Source: CADEDV01 sp048498035
GTDB lineage: Bacteria > Bacteroidota > Bacteroidia > Chitinophagales > Chitinophagaceae
Assembly (NCBI GenBank): GCA_048498035.1
Contig: JBEHYT010000005.1
Location: forward strand, 124,001 to 188,000
Direction of reading: 5' to 3'
DNA length: 64,000 nt
In this document: positions 8,148 to 17,111 of the stretch, in pieces
Layout of the letters: each line of letters opens with the position of its first letter
Position numbering within the stretch: position 1 is the first letter of the stretch
Notes under the pieces: model-generated
The model's database searches: none
What the model was told of the DNA's origin: nothing
What the model saw: the letters and a program-made list of their open reading frames with translations, nothing else
Made by a program: the position numbers and the translations under genes

Positions 8148-9791
8148 TTATTGTTTAGGCGCCGGTTGATCATTATCTGGTTCCTTTACGGTCTTCAGGT
8201 CGTCCAGTGTTTTAAGCGGTGATTCCAGGAAAGCATGGTTAGCCAGGAGGCGCTCCTGCAATTGTGCATAGCAAACATCCTGTACGGCGCTGTTTCCTTT
8301 TACCGCCAGTGCGGCGGCGGTGCCAGCTGCCTGCCCGATGATCATATACTGCGGTTCCATCCGGATGGTGGCATATGCAGCATGCGATGTAGAAAGGCAG
8401 ATCGTAACCAGCAGGTTGCCGGCCTGCTCCTTGCGTGGTGTAATGGAACGATAAGGGATCTGGTAGGGGATATGCTTCATGCGTTCCTGCTCGGTACGTT
8501 GCGGTCCACCCTCGTATTTCAAAATACCTTTTTCATCGGCAAATCCCTGTACACGGTGCACATCCAATCCATAAGAGCCCAGCCCGATGGGATCTGGTTT
8601 TTGCATATCAGACACAACATCCTGTTGTTTCATAATATACGCGCCTTTCATCCTGCGGGCTTCACGCACATAGAGCTCGTAAGGCCAGTTGTTGTTGTCG
8701 GTAAATTCATCCTTCGACAGCCCCCAGTTATTGATCTCATCACGGTATTCCTGCGGCAGGCGGGAATCATGACCCAGGAAATACATATAGCCCATTACAT
8801 ATTCCACATGATCCTGCCAGATGGCAGCACGTTTCTTGTAAGAACCATCGGGATATTCCCAGTTGCCGCCCACATAGTCGGCAGTATTCAGGTCTACTTT
8901 TCCATTGGGTACTTTGCCTGCACCGGGAAACATTTTCCGTGCTGCTTCCACCGCTCCCACGCGCTCAATAACTCCTTTTGTGGTACGCAGGAGTTCTTCA
9001 TACTTCCAGGGATCATAGTGGGAAGGTTTTGGAAAAGGAACCTGGTTTGTTTTCACATTGGTGAGCGACAGACGAAAATTGTACGACTGCGTTTTATTAT
9101 CGGCAGATCCAACAGGGCCGGGTGGGGTGGCTGCTACTTTATATAACAGTTTTCCGTTGACGTAAGCACTTCCGGAGCCATAGGCGTCGCGGATGCCGGC
9201 AGAATATTCGTTGTATTCTGACTGGGCTTCACGGCCCACAATGTAATCTACACCTGAAAAAGCCATCAGGTCGCCTTCATAGGTGGCGTCTATGAATACT
9301 TTTCCTGTGTACTGGGTGCCATCTTCCATGATGATTCGCTGGATTTGTCCGTCTTTCGTTATCACACCATTTTTTTCTTTCAGTCGTTGTTTGAATACAA
9401 CGGTAACACCGGCTTCGTTCACCATTTCCCACAGAACTTTCTCGGCCACATGGGGTTCAGGGAACCAGCCAATGGAATCGCGGGTGATGGATTTATAATT
9501 ATAATACTTACCCAGTCGTTTGTAAAATTCAAGCACATAGCCGCCAATTACGGAGCGGCGGCCAATATCAGTTGCCGATAAACCACCGGTTACCATACCG
9601 CCGATATGTTTTTTGGGTTCCAGTATCACCACCTTCATGCCTTCACGGGCAGCTGAAATGGCTGCCATTACCCCGGAAGCTGTTCCGCCGTATACCACCA
9701 CATCAAAATTCCGTGGAGGAGAAGGATTACGGAAGGCTGTTAGCGCAATTGCGGCTAAGGAAGTAAACAACAATGAACGAAACAATTTCAT
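8148..9791 (-). CDS. FAD-dependent oxidoreductase (FAD_oxidored family), second homologue
   Basis: The protein has 547 residues with an N-terminal signal peptide. The FAD-binding motif FDVVVYGGTASGVMAA is followed by LEPKKHIGGMVTGGL, with FIDATYEGDLMAFSGV further on and a C-terminal TIRMEPQYMIIGQAAGTAA. It is clearly homologous along its length to the protein at 1305-3314 but lacks that protein's extra C-terminal beta domain. It is probably periplasmic and acts on a sugar or glycoside. It lies 21 bp after SusD and 1 bp before the GxGYxYP gene. Having two such flavoproteins in one locus suggests an oxidative step in glycan use (inference). Confidence 0.85.
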   Translation of the reverse strand: MKLFRSLLFTSLAAIALTAFRNPSPPRNFDVVVYGGTASGVMAAISAAREGMKVVILEPKKHIGGMVTGGLSATDIGRRSVIGGYVLEFYKRLGKYYNYKSITRDSIGWFPEPHVAEKVLWEMVNEAGVTVVFKQRLKEKNGVITKDGQIQRIIMEDGTQYTGKVFIDATYEGDLMAFSGVDYIVGREAQSEYNEYSAGIRDAYGSGSAYVNGKLLYKVAATPPGPVGSADNKTQSYNFRLSLTNVKTNQVPFPKPSHYDPWKYEELLRTTKGVIERVGAVEAARKMFPGAGKVPNGKVDLNTADYVGGNWEYPDGSYKKRAAIWQDHVEYVMGYMYFLGHDSRLPQEYRDEINNWGLSKDEFTDNNNWPYELYVREARRMKGAYIMKQQDVVSDMQKPDPIGLGSYGLDVHRVQGFADEKGILKYEGGPQRTEQERMKHIPYQIPYRSITPRKEQAGNLLVTICLSTSHAAYATIRMEPQYMIIGQAAGTAAALAVKGNSAVQDVCYAQLQERLLANHAFLESPLKTLDDLKTVKEPDNDQPAPKQ

Positions 9792-9812
9792 GCGTTGGAT
9801 TTGAAGTTTGGA

Positions 9813-11507
9813 TTAATAGTTGGGATTTTGCTGGAAATTGGCCTTGTTGGTAGACAGATCAATTTCTGATTGTGGTATCGGAAACAGGTAGTTTCTTGTT
9901 GAATCAAAACTGGTGCTGGTATTCGCGATTGTTGTGAAATTCTTTGATCTTGTTTTTTCCAGGAAAAAATAGAGTTTCCCGGTTCGTGCAAGATCAAACC
10001 AGCGTTGAAACTCGAAACAAAGTTCGCGGGAGCGTTCCATCAGTATTTCATCGATCGTAATATCAGATGCTGTGTAATTTTTAAACGTAGGCGTGGTGGA
10101 TGGATCTACCGGCAGCCCGGCAGAAGTAAGTCCGCGTGCCCGTTGGCGAACGGCATTGATCGCATCCAGTCCTTCGCTTGAGATGGTCCCGTTCTTTTTA
10201 TAATCTGCTTCAGCAAACATCAGCAGTACGTCCGCAAATCGCAGCACAATTACGTTATTTGGACAATTGGAATACAAATAGGGCATTGTTTCGCGCCAGC
10301 TGTTTCCCCAACGGTATTTTGTAACGCCACAGCGACCGAGCACCGTTGAATTATAAGAATCGGGATTATAAGCAGAACCCCAGATATAAGTGAGTCCGGC
10401 GGGCGCATTGTTACTTACATTTACCAGTGAATCCGTAAGGTTCCAAAGCCGGCGTTTGTCGTAGTCAGGCGCGCTGAGTGATGCTTTGTAATATTTGTAA
10501 AACTTCGGTACGTACACCAGGTTGCATTGCCCGATCATGGCATTGGTATAGTAAGCGGGGTTACCATTGATAGTTCCGCTGGCAATCATACCATATTCTT
10601 TGGTCCACTGTGTTCCGTACGGTGAGGTAGCGCTAAACTGCAGTTCGAAAATTGATTCTGCATTAACGTTTTTGTTTTCAATTTTGAACACATCACCATA
10701 AACCGGTAACAGGTGTGCACCGCTGTGATCTTTTACATCTTTTAATACCGTCCAGGCTTTTGTGTACAGGTCATTTACCGAAGTGGTGATCGTTGAATAG
10801 CCCGGAACTTTATTGGCTTCTTTTGCAGACGCCATCGTTAGATATACTTTTCCCAGTAAGGTTTTAGCAGCCCATTGATTGGCGTGCCCGTCATTTGTTT
10901 TTGCGGTGGGCAGTACGCCATCGGATGAAGCATAGTCAAGATCATCCAGGATCACCTGGTACACTTCGTTGATGGGTCTGCGCGGCAGCCCGTAATCGAA
11001 ATCGCCGGTGATCGGTTCTGTGATAATGGGAATTTCTCCAAACGCCTGTACCAGGCGGAAATACACGAATGCGCGGATAAACCGGGCTTCGCCGATGATG
11101 CGATTGCGATCGGCATCGGAGATGCTCGTTACATTTTGCGCAGCAACGATCATCACATTTGCACGGGCTGCAATCTGGAAGTGCCGAAACCAATATTCGT
11201 ATACGGCGCCCTCGTTTGCATTGAAGGTGTAGCGGTCAAAATTAAAGCGAACGCCGGATGAGCCTTTGAACATTCCTTCGTCTGTTCCCAATTCAGTCAT
11301 AAACAGCGGCGTGTTGGTATATACGCCAAAGAGGTCTTTGGCTGATGAATACATACCAACGATGCCCGCGTCAAGCGTGGTTTTATCTACAAAGAAATTG
11401 TCGGCCGTGTATTGCGTCTGCGGTTTTTCCTGCAGGTATTTTTTACAACCTGAGCTGCACACCAGGAACAGGCTTGCTGCAGCGATTATTTTAATAGTCG
11501 ATTTCAT
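9813..11507 (-). CDS. SusD/RagB family outer-membrane nutrient-binding lipoprotein
   Basis: The chosen start is the ATG at 11507 (564 residues). It gives a lipoprotein signal peptide ending CSSGC-KKYLQEKPQ. The upstream in-frame start at 11582 would place 25 extra residues before the signal and overlap susC. SusD hallmarks include AEARFIRAFVYFRLVQAFGEIPI (TPR region), DINAVRQRA and EILMERSRELCFEFQRWFDL near the C-terminus. The C-terminus NKANFQQNPNY is typical. It is surface-exposed and caps the SusC barrel encoded 20 bp upstream to capture a glycan. Confidence 0.95.
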   Translation of the reverse strand: MKSTIKIIAAASLFLVCSSGCKKYLQEKPQTQYTADNFFVDKTTLDAGIVGMYSSAKDLFGVYTNTPLFMTELGTDEGMFKGSSGVRFNFDRYTFNANEGAVYEYWFRHFQIAARANVMIVAAQNVTSISDADRNRIIGEARFIRAFVYFRLVQAFGEIPIITEPITGDFDYGLPRRPINEVYQVILDDLDYASSDGVLPTAKTNDGHANQWAAKTLLGKVYLTMASAKEANKVPGYSTITTSVNDLYTKAWTVLKDVKDHSGAHLLPVYGDVFKIENKNVNAESIFELQFSATSPYGTQWTKEYGMIASGTINGNPAYYTNAMIGQCNLVYVPKFYKYYKASLSAPDYDKRRLWNLTDSLVNVSNNAPAGLTYIWGSAYNPDSYNSTVLGRCGVTKYRWGNSWRETMPYLYSNCPNNVIVLRFADVLLMFAEADYKKNGTISSEGLDAINAVRQRARGLTSAGLPVDPSTTPTFKNYTASDITIDEILMERSRELCFEFQRWFDLARTGKLYFFLEKTRSKNFTTIANTSTSFDSTRNYLFPIPQSEIDLSTNKANFQQNPNY

Positions 11508-11526
11508 TACAGGCAAGTTTGGGTGG

Positions 11527-14500
11527 TTAGAGTTTAAGTTTAAATCCGAATGAATACATACGGGAGCGGGGATACGATGCATAGTCGAGTGATGGCATCA
11601 GGTCTCCAAAGCTTCCCTGGCGTGTATTTACCTCGGGGTCATAACCGGAATATTTGGTGGATATCCAGAGATTTTTGCCGCTGGCAAAAATGCTGATCCC
11701 TGTAAGGCCAAGTCGTTTCAATTTTGACATCGGGATATCATAAGCAATCGTAAGATCAGCCAGGCGAATAAACGAGCCGTCTTCAATCCAGTCGGAAAGC
11801 ATTTTTAATTCTTCCGGACCACCTGGCATACGATATTGATTATTGGGATTCCCTTCTTCTACCAAGGTGCCGGTAGACATATCGTAGAGTGAAGGGCGCC
11901 ATGCGTCCACCAATGATTTGGCCATATTGGTGGGGTTTCTGCCCGCTTCCAACGTTACACGGTTGGCGTTGTAAATATTATTACCGTAGCTGAACTGGAA
12001 CACCGTATTCAGGCTAAATCCGCGCCAGCGGAAGAAATTGGTAAGACCGCCGCTGAATTTCGGTTGTCCCTGGCCGAGTACGGTCCGGTCGTAAGTATCT
12101 ATAATATGGTCGTTGTTACGATCAATAAACTTTCTTGTTCCCGGCCGGATGGCGCTGATGGGTTGTCCGTTGATGCTGATCAGACCTGAGGCCTGTATTT
12201 CTTCATAGGATTGCCAGATGCCATCTGTGATGTAGCCGTACCATTGACCAATCGGTTCTCCATTCCGGATAATGGCGCTGGTGCCCACACCCGGTACTAC
12301 ACCGGGGTCGAGTGACAGTTCGGGACCGATCTCAATTGCTTTGGATTTATTGAAGCCAATGTTGGCATCAATATTCCAGCTAAAATCACGATGATCAACA
12401 GCCAGGGCCGAGACGGTAAATTCAAGTCCGCTGTTTTGAATGGAGCCCAGGTTGGTCCATGAATTTCGATAGCCGGAATAAGCTGGTGTTACTTTCTGGA
12501 TCAACAGGTCTTTGGTGCGTTTCAGGTACCATTCTGCTGTAAACTGGATGCGATCTTTAAGCAGTCCAAGATCAAGACCGGCATTCACCTGCGTGGTAGT
12601 TTCCCATCTGAGTGAAAGATTTTCGGGTCGTTCTACTACTACTCCATAATTGGGTGTATAGCCATCCATGGGAGAGAAGTAGGTGCCAATGGTAGAAAGC
12701 GTGAGGTAAGAAGGAATGGCGGTATTACCGCTTTGTCCAATGCTGGCCCTGAGTTTCATGGAAGAAATGGCATGTACATCTTTCATAAAACTTTCGTCGG
12801 AGATACGCCAGGCCAGGCCGGCAGACGGGAAGTAGCCCCATTTATTGGCGCTGCTGAACCGTGATGAACCATCTGCGCGGAAGGTTCCGGTAAACAGGTA
12901 TCGGCCTTTATAAGCATATTCTACACGGGTAAGGAACGAGGCCATCGTCCATTGCGTAATGTTATAGTTAGGAATGATGGGCACAGTTCCGTTTTCAAGT
13001 CCGTATACACCCAGTACTTCCACATCATAATTCTGGTTCTCGGCCGTGATCAGGTTTACTTTATTTTTTTCAAATGTGGCGCCGGCTACTGCGTTGATGC
13101 GGTGATTTTTTCCAAAATTGTGACGATAGTAAAGAAGATGTTCGTTCATCATTTTGGTGGTGGTGGCGCGGGAGAGATAAGCGCGACCGTTGTATTTGGA
13201 ACCGGAAGCTACAAACTTAGGATAGTAGGCATCCGTATTTACGTTGGTTGTGGAATAGGTGCCGGTGATGCGATAGGTGAGTGATTTACTCAGGTTGAAA
13301 TCAAATGCGAGTCGCGCCAGCCAGTCAGAAACATTCTTTTTGTTGGTGGTGTATTTGGCCAGCGAGTATGGATTGGTGGTTACAAAATTGTCTACGTCGG
13401 AGTTGTCTTCAACGTCGCGTTGCGTAAGTGGCTCAAGTGGCGGTTTGTTGAACATAGCCGTTACGATCGAATTGGATTGAATACCGCCGTTGAGAATTCC
13501 TGATACAAAACCCTTGGTTTCTGTTTGTCCGCCAGACAGGTTGAGGGTCATGTTGATATTGGGATTCAGTTTTTGTTGCAGGTTAAAGCGTGCGGTATAG
13601 CGTTTGTAACCGCTGAATACTACAAGTCCGTCTTGGTCCAGGTAGCCGCCCAGCAGTGAGAATTTGGTATCGCGTGTACCGCCGGTAAGGCTGATGCGGT
13701 ATTCCTGGACAGCGGCATCCTGGAACATGGCGTTTTGCCAGTCGGTGTTGGTGGTATCGGGGCTGGCGTATTGTTGCCAGTCGTGGTAGGTAGCTGTTTG
13801 GTTTACCCCCCAGAATCCGCCTGGTGTACCGAGTGGTGTATCGCGGAAATAGGTATAGCCTGCTTGTGTGGACGCGGGAACGTTGGGGTTGGAGGTGCTT
13901 GGTGGTGAGAATACGTATGCTGATGCGAGAAAGCGGGCATGTGCATATTCTTCGGAGTTCATTACGGGAAACAGGTGACCGGGATGTTGAATCGCGAGGT
14001 TGGAATAGAACTCTACGCTTGTCTTACCGGCTTTGCCGGATTTGGTGGTGATGATAATGACACCGTTTGCGCCGCGGGCGCCATACATGGCGGTGCCGGA
14101 GGCGTCTTTAAGGATCTCAATGTTCTCGATGTCGCCGGGGTTGATATTATTGGCATCGTCTTGCAGTACACCATCAATTACAAATAGTGGTGTGCTGGCG
14201 GCACTGATGGAGCTGGCACCACGGATGCGGAAGGTAAATTCTGATCCGGGGGCGCCGTCGTTTTGGGTTATTTGCACGCCGGCAGCTTTTCCGCGCATGG
14301 CATCGGCCAGGGATACGAGGGTGCGGTTTTGCATGGCCTCGCTGGAGACGGTGGAGACGGATGCGGTAAGATCTTTGCGTCGGGTGGTGTTGTAACCGAT
14401 GATTACTACATCATTCAGGTTATTGTCGGTGGGTGTCATCACTACGTTGATGACGGATCTTCCGGCAATGCGTTCAAAGGCGCCTTGCATACCTACGTAG

Positions 14501-14736
14501 GTAAAGAGAAGTTGTGCGGTGTCGGCTTTTACGGTAATGGAATAATCGCCGTTGACGCCGGTTTGTGTCCGGATGTTGGTGTAGCGTTCTCTTACGGTAA
14601 CGCCCTGGAGGGGTGCCCCGGTAAGGTCTTTTACCGTTCCTTTTACGGTAAAGCCTTTTTGTGCGGAGGCGGTAAGGCCTGTTAGTAGCAGCAGGGTGCT
14701 AAGCAGGCTGGCAAAAAGCAAACGTTGAGTTCCCAT
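11527..14736 (-). CDS. SusC/RagA family TonB-dependent outer-membrane receptor
   Basis: The protein has 1069 residues. A signal peptide ends near LTASAQ, a CarboxypepD_reg-like domain follows (VKGTVKDLTGAPLQGVTVR) and then the TonB box region NDVVIIGYN and the plug (AMRGKAAGVQI; FRIRGASSI; ILKDASGTAMYGARGANGVI). The rest is a 22-strand beta-barrel ending in the aromatic SFGFKLKL. It imports oligosaccharides with the partner SusD at 9813-11507. It is the first gene of the operon, with a LacI-type palindrome about 180 bp upstream. It has no STN domain, unlike the second receptor at 52704-56087, which fits control by LacI rather than by sigma/anti-sigma. Confidence 0.95.
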   Translation of the reverse strand: MGTQRLLFASLLSTLLLLTGLTASAQKGFTVKGTVKDLTGAPLQGVTVRERYTNIRTQTGVNGDYSITVKADTAQLLFTYVGMQGAFERIAGRSVINVVMTPTDNNLNDVVIIGYNTTRRKDLTASVSTVSSEAMQNRTLVSLADAMRGKAAGVQITQNDGAPGSEFTFRIRGASSISAASTPLFVIDGVLQDDANNINPGDIENIEILKDASGTAMYGARGANGVIIITTKSGKAGKTSVEFYSNLAIQHPGHLFPVMNSEEYAHARFLASAYVFSPPSTSNPNVPASTQAGYTYFRDTPLGTPGGFWGVNQTATYHDWQQYASPDTTNTDWQNAMFQDAAVQEYRISLTGGTRDTKFSLLGGYLDQDGLVVFSGYKRYTARFNLQQKLNPNINMTLNLSGGQTETKGFVSGILNGGIQSNSIVTAMFNKPPLEPLTQRDVEDNSDVDNFVTTNPYSLAKYTTNKKNVSDWLARLAFDFNLSKSLTYRITGTYSTTNVNTDAYYPKFVASGSKYNGRAYLSRATTTKMMNEHLLYYRHNFGKNHRINAVAGATFEKNKVNLITAENQNYDVEVLGVYGLENGTVPIIPNYNITQWTMASFLTRVEYAYKGRYLFTGTFRADGSSRFSSANKWGYFPSAGLAWRISDESFMKDVHAISSMKLRASIGQSGNTAIPSYLTLSTIGTYFSPMDGYTPNYGVVVERPENLSLRWETTTQVNAGLDLGLLKDRIQFTAEWYLKRTKDLLIQKVTPAYSGYRNSWTNLGSIQNSGLEFTVSALAVDHRDFSWNIDANIGFNKSKAIEIGPELSLDPGVVPGVGTSAIIRNGEPIGQWYGYITDGIWQSYEEIQASGLISINGQPISAIRPGTRKFIDRNNDHIIDTYDRTVLGQGQPKFSGGLTNFFRWRGFSLNTVFQFSYGNNIYNANRVTLEAGRNPTNMAKSLVDAWRPSLYDMSTGTLVEEGNPNNQYRMPGGPEELKMLSDWIEDGSFIRLADLTIAYDIPMSKLKRLGLTGISIFASGKNLWISTKYSGYDPEVNTRQGSFGDLMPSLDYASYPRSRMYSFGFKLKL

Positions 14737-15126
14737 AATTGTTCGTTTTGTAGAAGATTTGTTGGTAGTGAATTTCCCGGACAGGTTGTGGATGGGGCTG
14801 TTAGCCGCCTGGTGGGTGTAGCCACGGAGGGGGCAGTGCCAGGGGAACGCCTCGCTGGGCGAGGGTTGTAAATAGATGTGTGATCTTGAGCATGGGCAAA
14901 CAAAAGGCTAAAAACAGGTTGCTAATTCGTTTTAGCAAGTTAAATGTACAGTTATTTTTAACCCGGCCAACAAAAAACTGGTATTTTTTTATCCTGTTTG
15001 GCGGATTAGCGGGTGTGGGGATGGATTTGCGGACAGGTATATAAGGTGTGGTGTTTTTTGGGTGTTGTACGGATCCGGGCAGGGAATGGGCTGGAATATC
15101 TTTCAGATTATAAGACCGATAAATGC
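14737..15126. other. Gene-free stretch between susC and the tRNA genes
   Basis: This is the divergent intergenic region between susC (minus) and tRNA-Ser (plus). It holds the LacI-type palindrome at 14919-14938. No convincing coding sequence is seen; the short open frames overlap the susC start in other frames. Confidence 0.6.
14919..14938. promoter_or_regulatory. Putative LacI-family operator upstream of susC
   Basis: TTGCTAATTCGTTTTAGCAA is a 20-bp palindrome with 7-bp perfect arms (TTGCTAA/TTAGCAA) and a central CG, the form expected for LacI-family dimers. It lies 182 bp upstream of the susC start codon. A second, weaker copy is at 5330-5349. Confidence 0.65.
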
Positions 15127-15156
15127 TTGTCGGGAACCAATTTATCTTTATTTTTG
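15127..15156 (+). promoter_or_regulatory. Bacteroidota-type promoter for the tRNA genes
   Basis: A -33 element TTG (15127-15129) and a -7 element TATTTTTG (15149-15156, matching TAnnTTTG) are separated by 19 bp. tRNA-Ser begins 26 bp downstream. A GC-rich hairpin (CCCCC/GGGGG, about 15161-15178) occupies the leader. Confidence 0.65.
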
Positions 15157-15181
15157 CACCCCCCGGAAGTTCGGGGGTAAC

Positions 15182-15272
15182 GGAGAGGTGCCTGAGTGGC
15201 CGAAAGGGCCGGTTTGCTAAACCGTTGTACGAGCTTAAACTTGTACCGAGGGTTCGAATCCCTCCCTCTCCG
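15182..15272 (+). tRNA. tRNA-Ser (anticodon GCU)
   Basis: The gene is a 91-nt class II tRNA. The acceptor stem is GGAGAGG (15182-15188) with CCTCTCC (15265-15271) and discriminator G at 15272. The anticodon loop TTGCTAA contains GCT. A long variable arm, tacgagc...gtac, is present, as is the T-loop GGTTCGAATCC. CCA is not encoded. The first base pair of the anticodon stem looks mismatched. Confidence 0.95.
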
Positions 15273-15364
15273 CGAGCAACGTATTAAGAGCGGCCGGTTA
15301 TTTTGGCGGCTTTTCGCCTGGAGGGATGGTTTAAACCGCTTATTTCCAGGATATAAAGAGTGTT

Positions 15365-15438
15365 CGGGAGGTAGTTCAGCCCGGTAGAATACCTGGTTTG
15401 GGACCAGGGGGTCGCAGGTTCGAATCCTGTCCTCCCGA
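15365..15438 (+). tRNA. tRNA-Pro (anticodon UGG)
   Basis: The gene is a 74-nt tRNA. The acceptor stem is CGGGAGG (15365-15371) with CCTCCCG (15431-15437) and discriminator A. The anticodon stem CCTGG/CCAGG encloses loop TTTGGGA with TGG, and the T-arm is GCAGGTTCGAATCCTG. An integrase gene follows on the same strand, so the 3' end of this tRNA is the likely integration site of the element to the right. Confidence 0.95.
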
Positions 15439-15461
15439 CTTAAAGCATATCAAATGCTATC

Positions 15462-15505
15462 AAAGCCTGTAAATTCATATTGATTTACAGGCTTTTGTTT
15501 TTTTT
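15462..15505 (+). terminator. Rho-independent terminator downstream of tRNA-Pro
   Basis: A perfect 13-bp stem AAAGCCTGTAAAT/ATTTACAGGCTTT (15462-15474 and 15483-15495) with an 8-nt loop is followed by a T-rich run. It ends the tRNA transcript. Confidence 0.85.
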
Positions 15506-15776
15506 CTCCATCAATTTAAATCAGAAAATATCAGAATTCAGGTGAGCCATTCAGTGAGTAAATTCAGGCATAGCCTTTGTTACTCACCCAATAGCTTACA
15601 ATTCATTGTAATCCATTTAGTTGCGTCATTTTGTTTGACACTTTTTGATTGGATTTGAAATGGATTCGAACCTGCGGCCAACGTGGATTAGAACCTGCGG
15701 CCTATGGTTCCGAAAGTGCGAACTGACAAAGTGAAGAGTGGAATCAATTCATTTCAAAACATTCAAAACAAAACGC
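15506..15776. other. Non-coding integrase leader with phased repeats
   Basis: There is no credible gene between the tRNA terminator and the integrase ATG. The stretch holds the GGATTnGAA-type repeats described at 15651-15714. It is the place where ICE recombinases usually bind (inference). Confidence 0.5.
15651..15714. repeat. Phased GGATTnGAA repeats, including an inverted copy of the tRNA-Pro T-arm
   Basis: GGATTTGAA (15651), GGATTCGAA (15662), GGATTAGAA (15685) and a weaker GGTTCCGAA (15706) recur at steps of 11, 23 and 21 bp. Two of them extend to a 19-bp direct repeat with one mismatch (15661-15679 and 15684-15702, TGGATTnGAACCTGCGGCC). Bases 15662-15676 are an exact 15-bp inverted match to tRNA-Pro 15413-15427. 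The repeats may be recombinase arm sites or a tRNA remnant. Confidence 0.6.
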
Positions 15777-17048
15777 ATGGAAAAACAATCCTTCGGTATT
15801 TGCTTCCTGGTCAGAAAGACCAAGGCCGATAAGAAAAGAGCAGACATTTATGTACGTATTACGGTAGATGGAGAAGAAAAAGAATTTTCTGTGAAAGAGC
15901 AGATTGATCTGAGCACCTGGAACAGCGAAAAGGGGATCGTCAAGGGAAATAGTATTGCCGTCAAATCTATCAATGATCACTTGGATAATATACGCTTTGG
16001 TATCAGAGATAAATACAGGAAGCTGGTCGATGCAGGTAAGCTTGTGACTGCGGAATCAGTAAGGGATGCTTACTTAGGAATATGTATTCTGCAAAAGGGT
16101 CATAAGCTTTTTGCATTACTTGAATATTACAGAAAAATATGGGAAGGCAAATTAAGCAACGGCAGTTTTAAGAACTATAAGACTACCATAGCATATTTAA
16201 AACTATTCCTGGAGATCAAGTATCCTTCAAAAGATATTTATCTCTCCCTGCTTAACATGGAATTTGTAACAGAATTTGAATATTACATACGCCATCATTC
16301 TATAAAGGATCATGATCCCTGCCTCGGTAACGGAGTGGCCAAACATATTCAAAGGGTCAAAAGAATCATGAACTGGGCCGCTGAACTGGGATGGATAAAA
16401 TCCAATCCTTTTGATAAATATAGTTGCCCAGTAAAAAAGAGCAAGCGTAAGAAACTGGATATTCAGCAACTGGTGACTTTGGAACAAAAGATTTACACTG
16501 ATGCTGCATTACAGTATGTAAAAGATTTGTTCCTTTTTAGTTGTTATACCGGGTTTGCTTTTGCCGATGTAATGCAACTGCGGAAAAGTCATTTTGAATG
16601 GGATACCAATGATATTATTTGGTGTAAGGTATATCGCCAGAAATCTGATATATTATCTCCAGTACCGTTACTGAAAGATGCAGCCACGATAATAAATCTC
16701 TATAAAGACCATCCTGATGTGGTCGGAAGCGATGCTATCTTTCCTCAGATCACTAACCAGTATGTCAACAGGCGACTGAAGATGATGCAGGAAATTTGTG
16801 AGATTGATATACCGCTTACCTTCCACGTTGCCAGGCATACATTTGCGAAAACTGTAGCTTTAAAGAACGGAATACCGCTGGAAACAATACAAATGCTAAT
16901 TGGACACACGAAGATTTCCACCACACAGATCTATGCCGATGTGGATGAAGAAAAGATCATTAATGATATGAATGGATTAGGGGATAAACTTGACAGGAAA
17001 AGAGAAATCATCCTTAATCATCGGAGAGAAATTGCTGCATCTGCCTAA
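15777..17048 (+). CDS. Tyrosine recombinase/integrase of the ICE (IntDOT-like)
   Basis: The ATG at 15777 (423 residues) is chosen over a GTG at 15738 because MEKQSFGICFLVRK begins the usual N-terminal arm-binding domain. A SAM-like core-binding domain follows, then the catalytic domain with FHVARHTFA (HxxR box), LIGHTKISTTQIYADV (third His and the Tyr nucleophile). At the box I position the sequence is SCYTGFAFADV, so the usual first catalytic Arg (TGLR) is not seen. IntDOT of CTnDOT shows the same departure. The gene sits directly downstream of tRNA-Pro and is expected to integrate and excise the element. A bidirectional terminator follows. Confidence 0.93.
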   Translation: MEKQSFGICFLVRKTKADKKRADIYVRITVDGEEKEFSVKEQIDLSTWNSEKGIVKGNSIAVKSINDHLDNIRFGIRDKYRKLVDAGKLVTAESVRDAYLGICILQKGHKLFALLEYYRKIWEGKLSNGSFKNYKTTIAYLKLFLEIKYPSKDIYLSLLNMEFVTEFEYYIRHHSIKDHDPCLGNGVAKHIQRVKRIMNWAAELGWIKSNPFDKYSCPVKKSKRKKLDIQQLVTLEQKIYTDAALQYVKDLFLFSCYTGFAFADVMQLRKSHFEWDTNDIIWCKVYRQKSDILSPVPLLKDAATIINLYKDHPDVVGSDAIFPQITNQYVNRRLKMMQEICEIDIPLTFHVARHTFAKTVALKNGIPLETIQMLIGHTKISTTQIYADVDEEKIINDMNGLGDKLDRKREIILNHRREIAASA

Positions 17049-17080
17049 GATTGCTGACAATTTTATTTTTTAGAATAATA

Positions 17081-17109
17081 ACGAAGCCCGCAATTATTGC
17101 GGGCTTCGT
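17081..17109. terminator. Bidirectional terminator between integrase and excisionase-like gene
   Basis: A perfect 13-bp inverted repeat, ACGAAGCCCGCAA/TTGCGGGCTTCGT, with a 3-nt loop lies between two convergent genes (stops at 17048 and 17112). Confidence 0.85.
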
Positions 17110-17111
17110 AT

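Noticed and set aside
8235..9146. 303-codon open frame opposite the FAD oxidoreductase
   Set aside because: It is the antisense of a well-supported gene, with unlikely composition.
15196..15387. 63-codon open frame across both tRNA genes
   Set aside because: It overlaps tRNA-Ser and tRNA-Pro.
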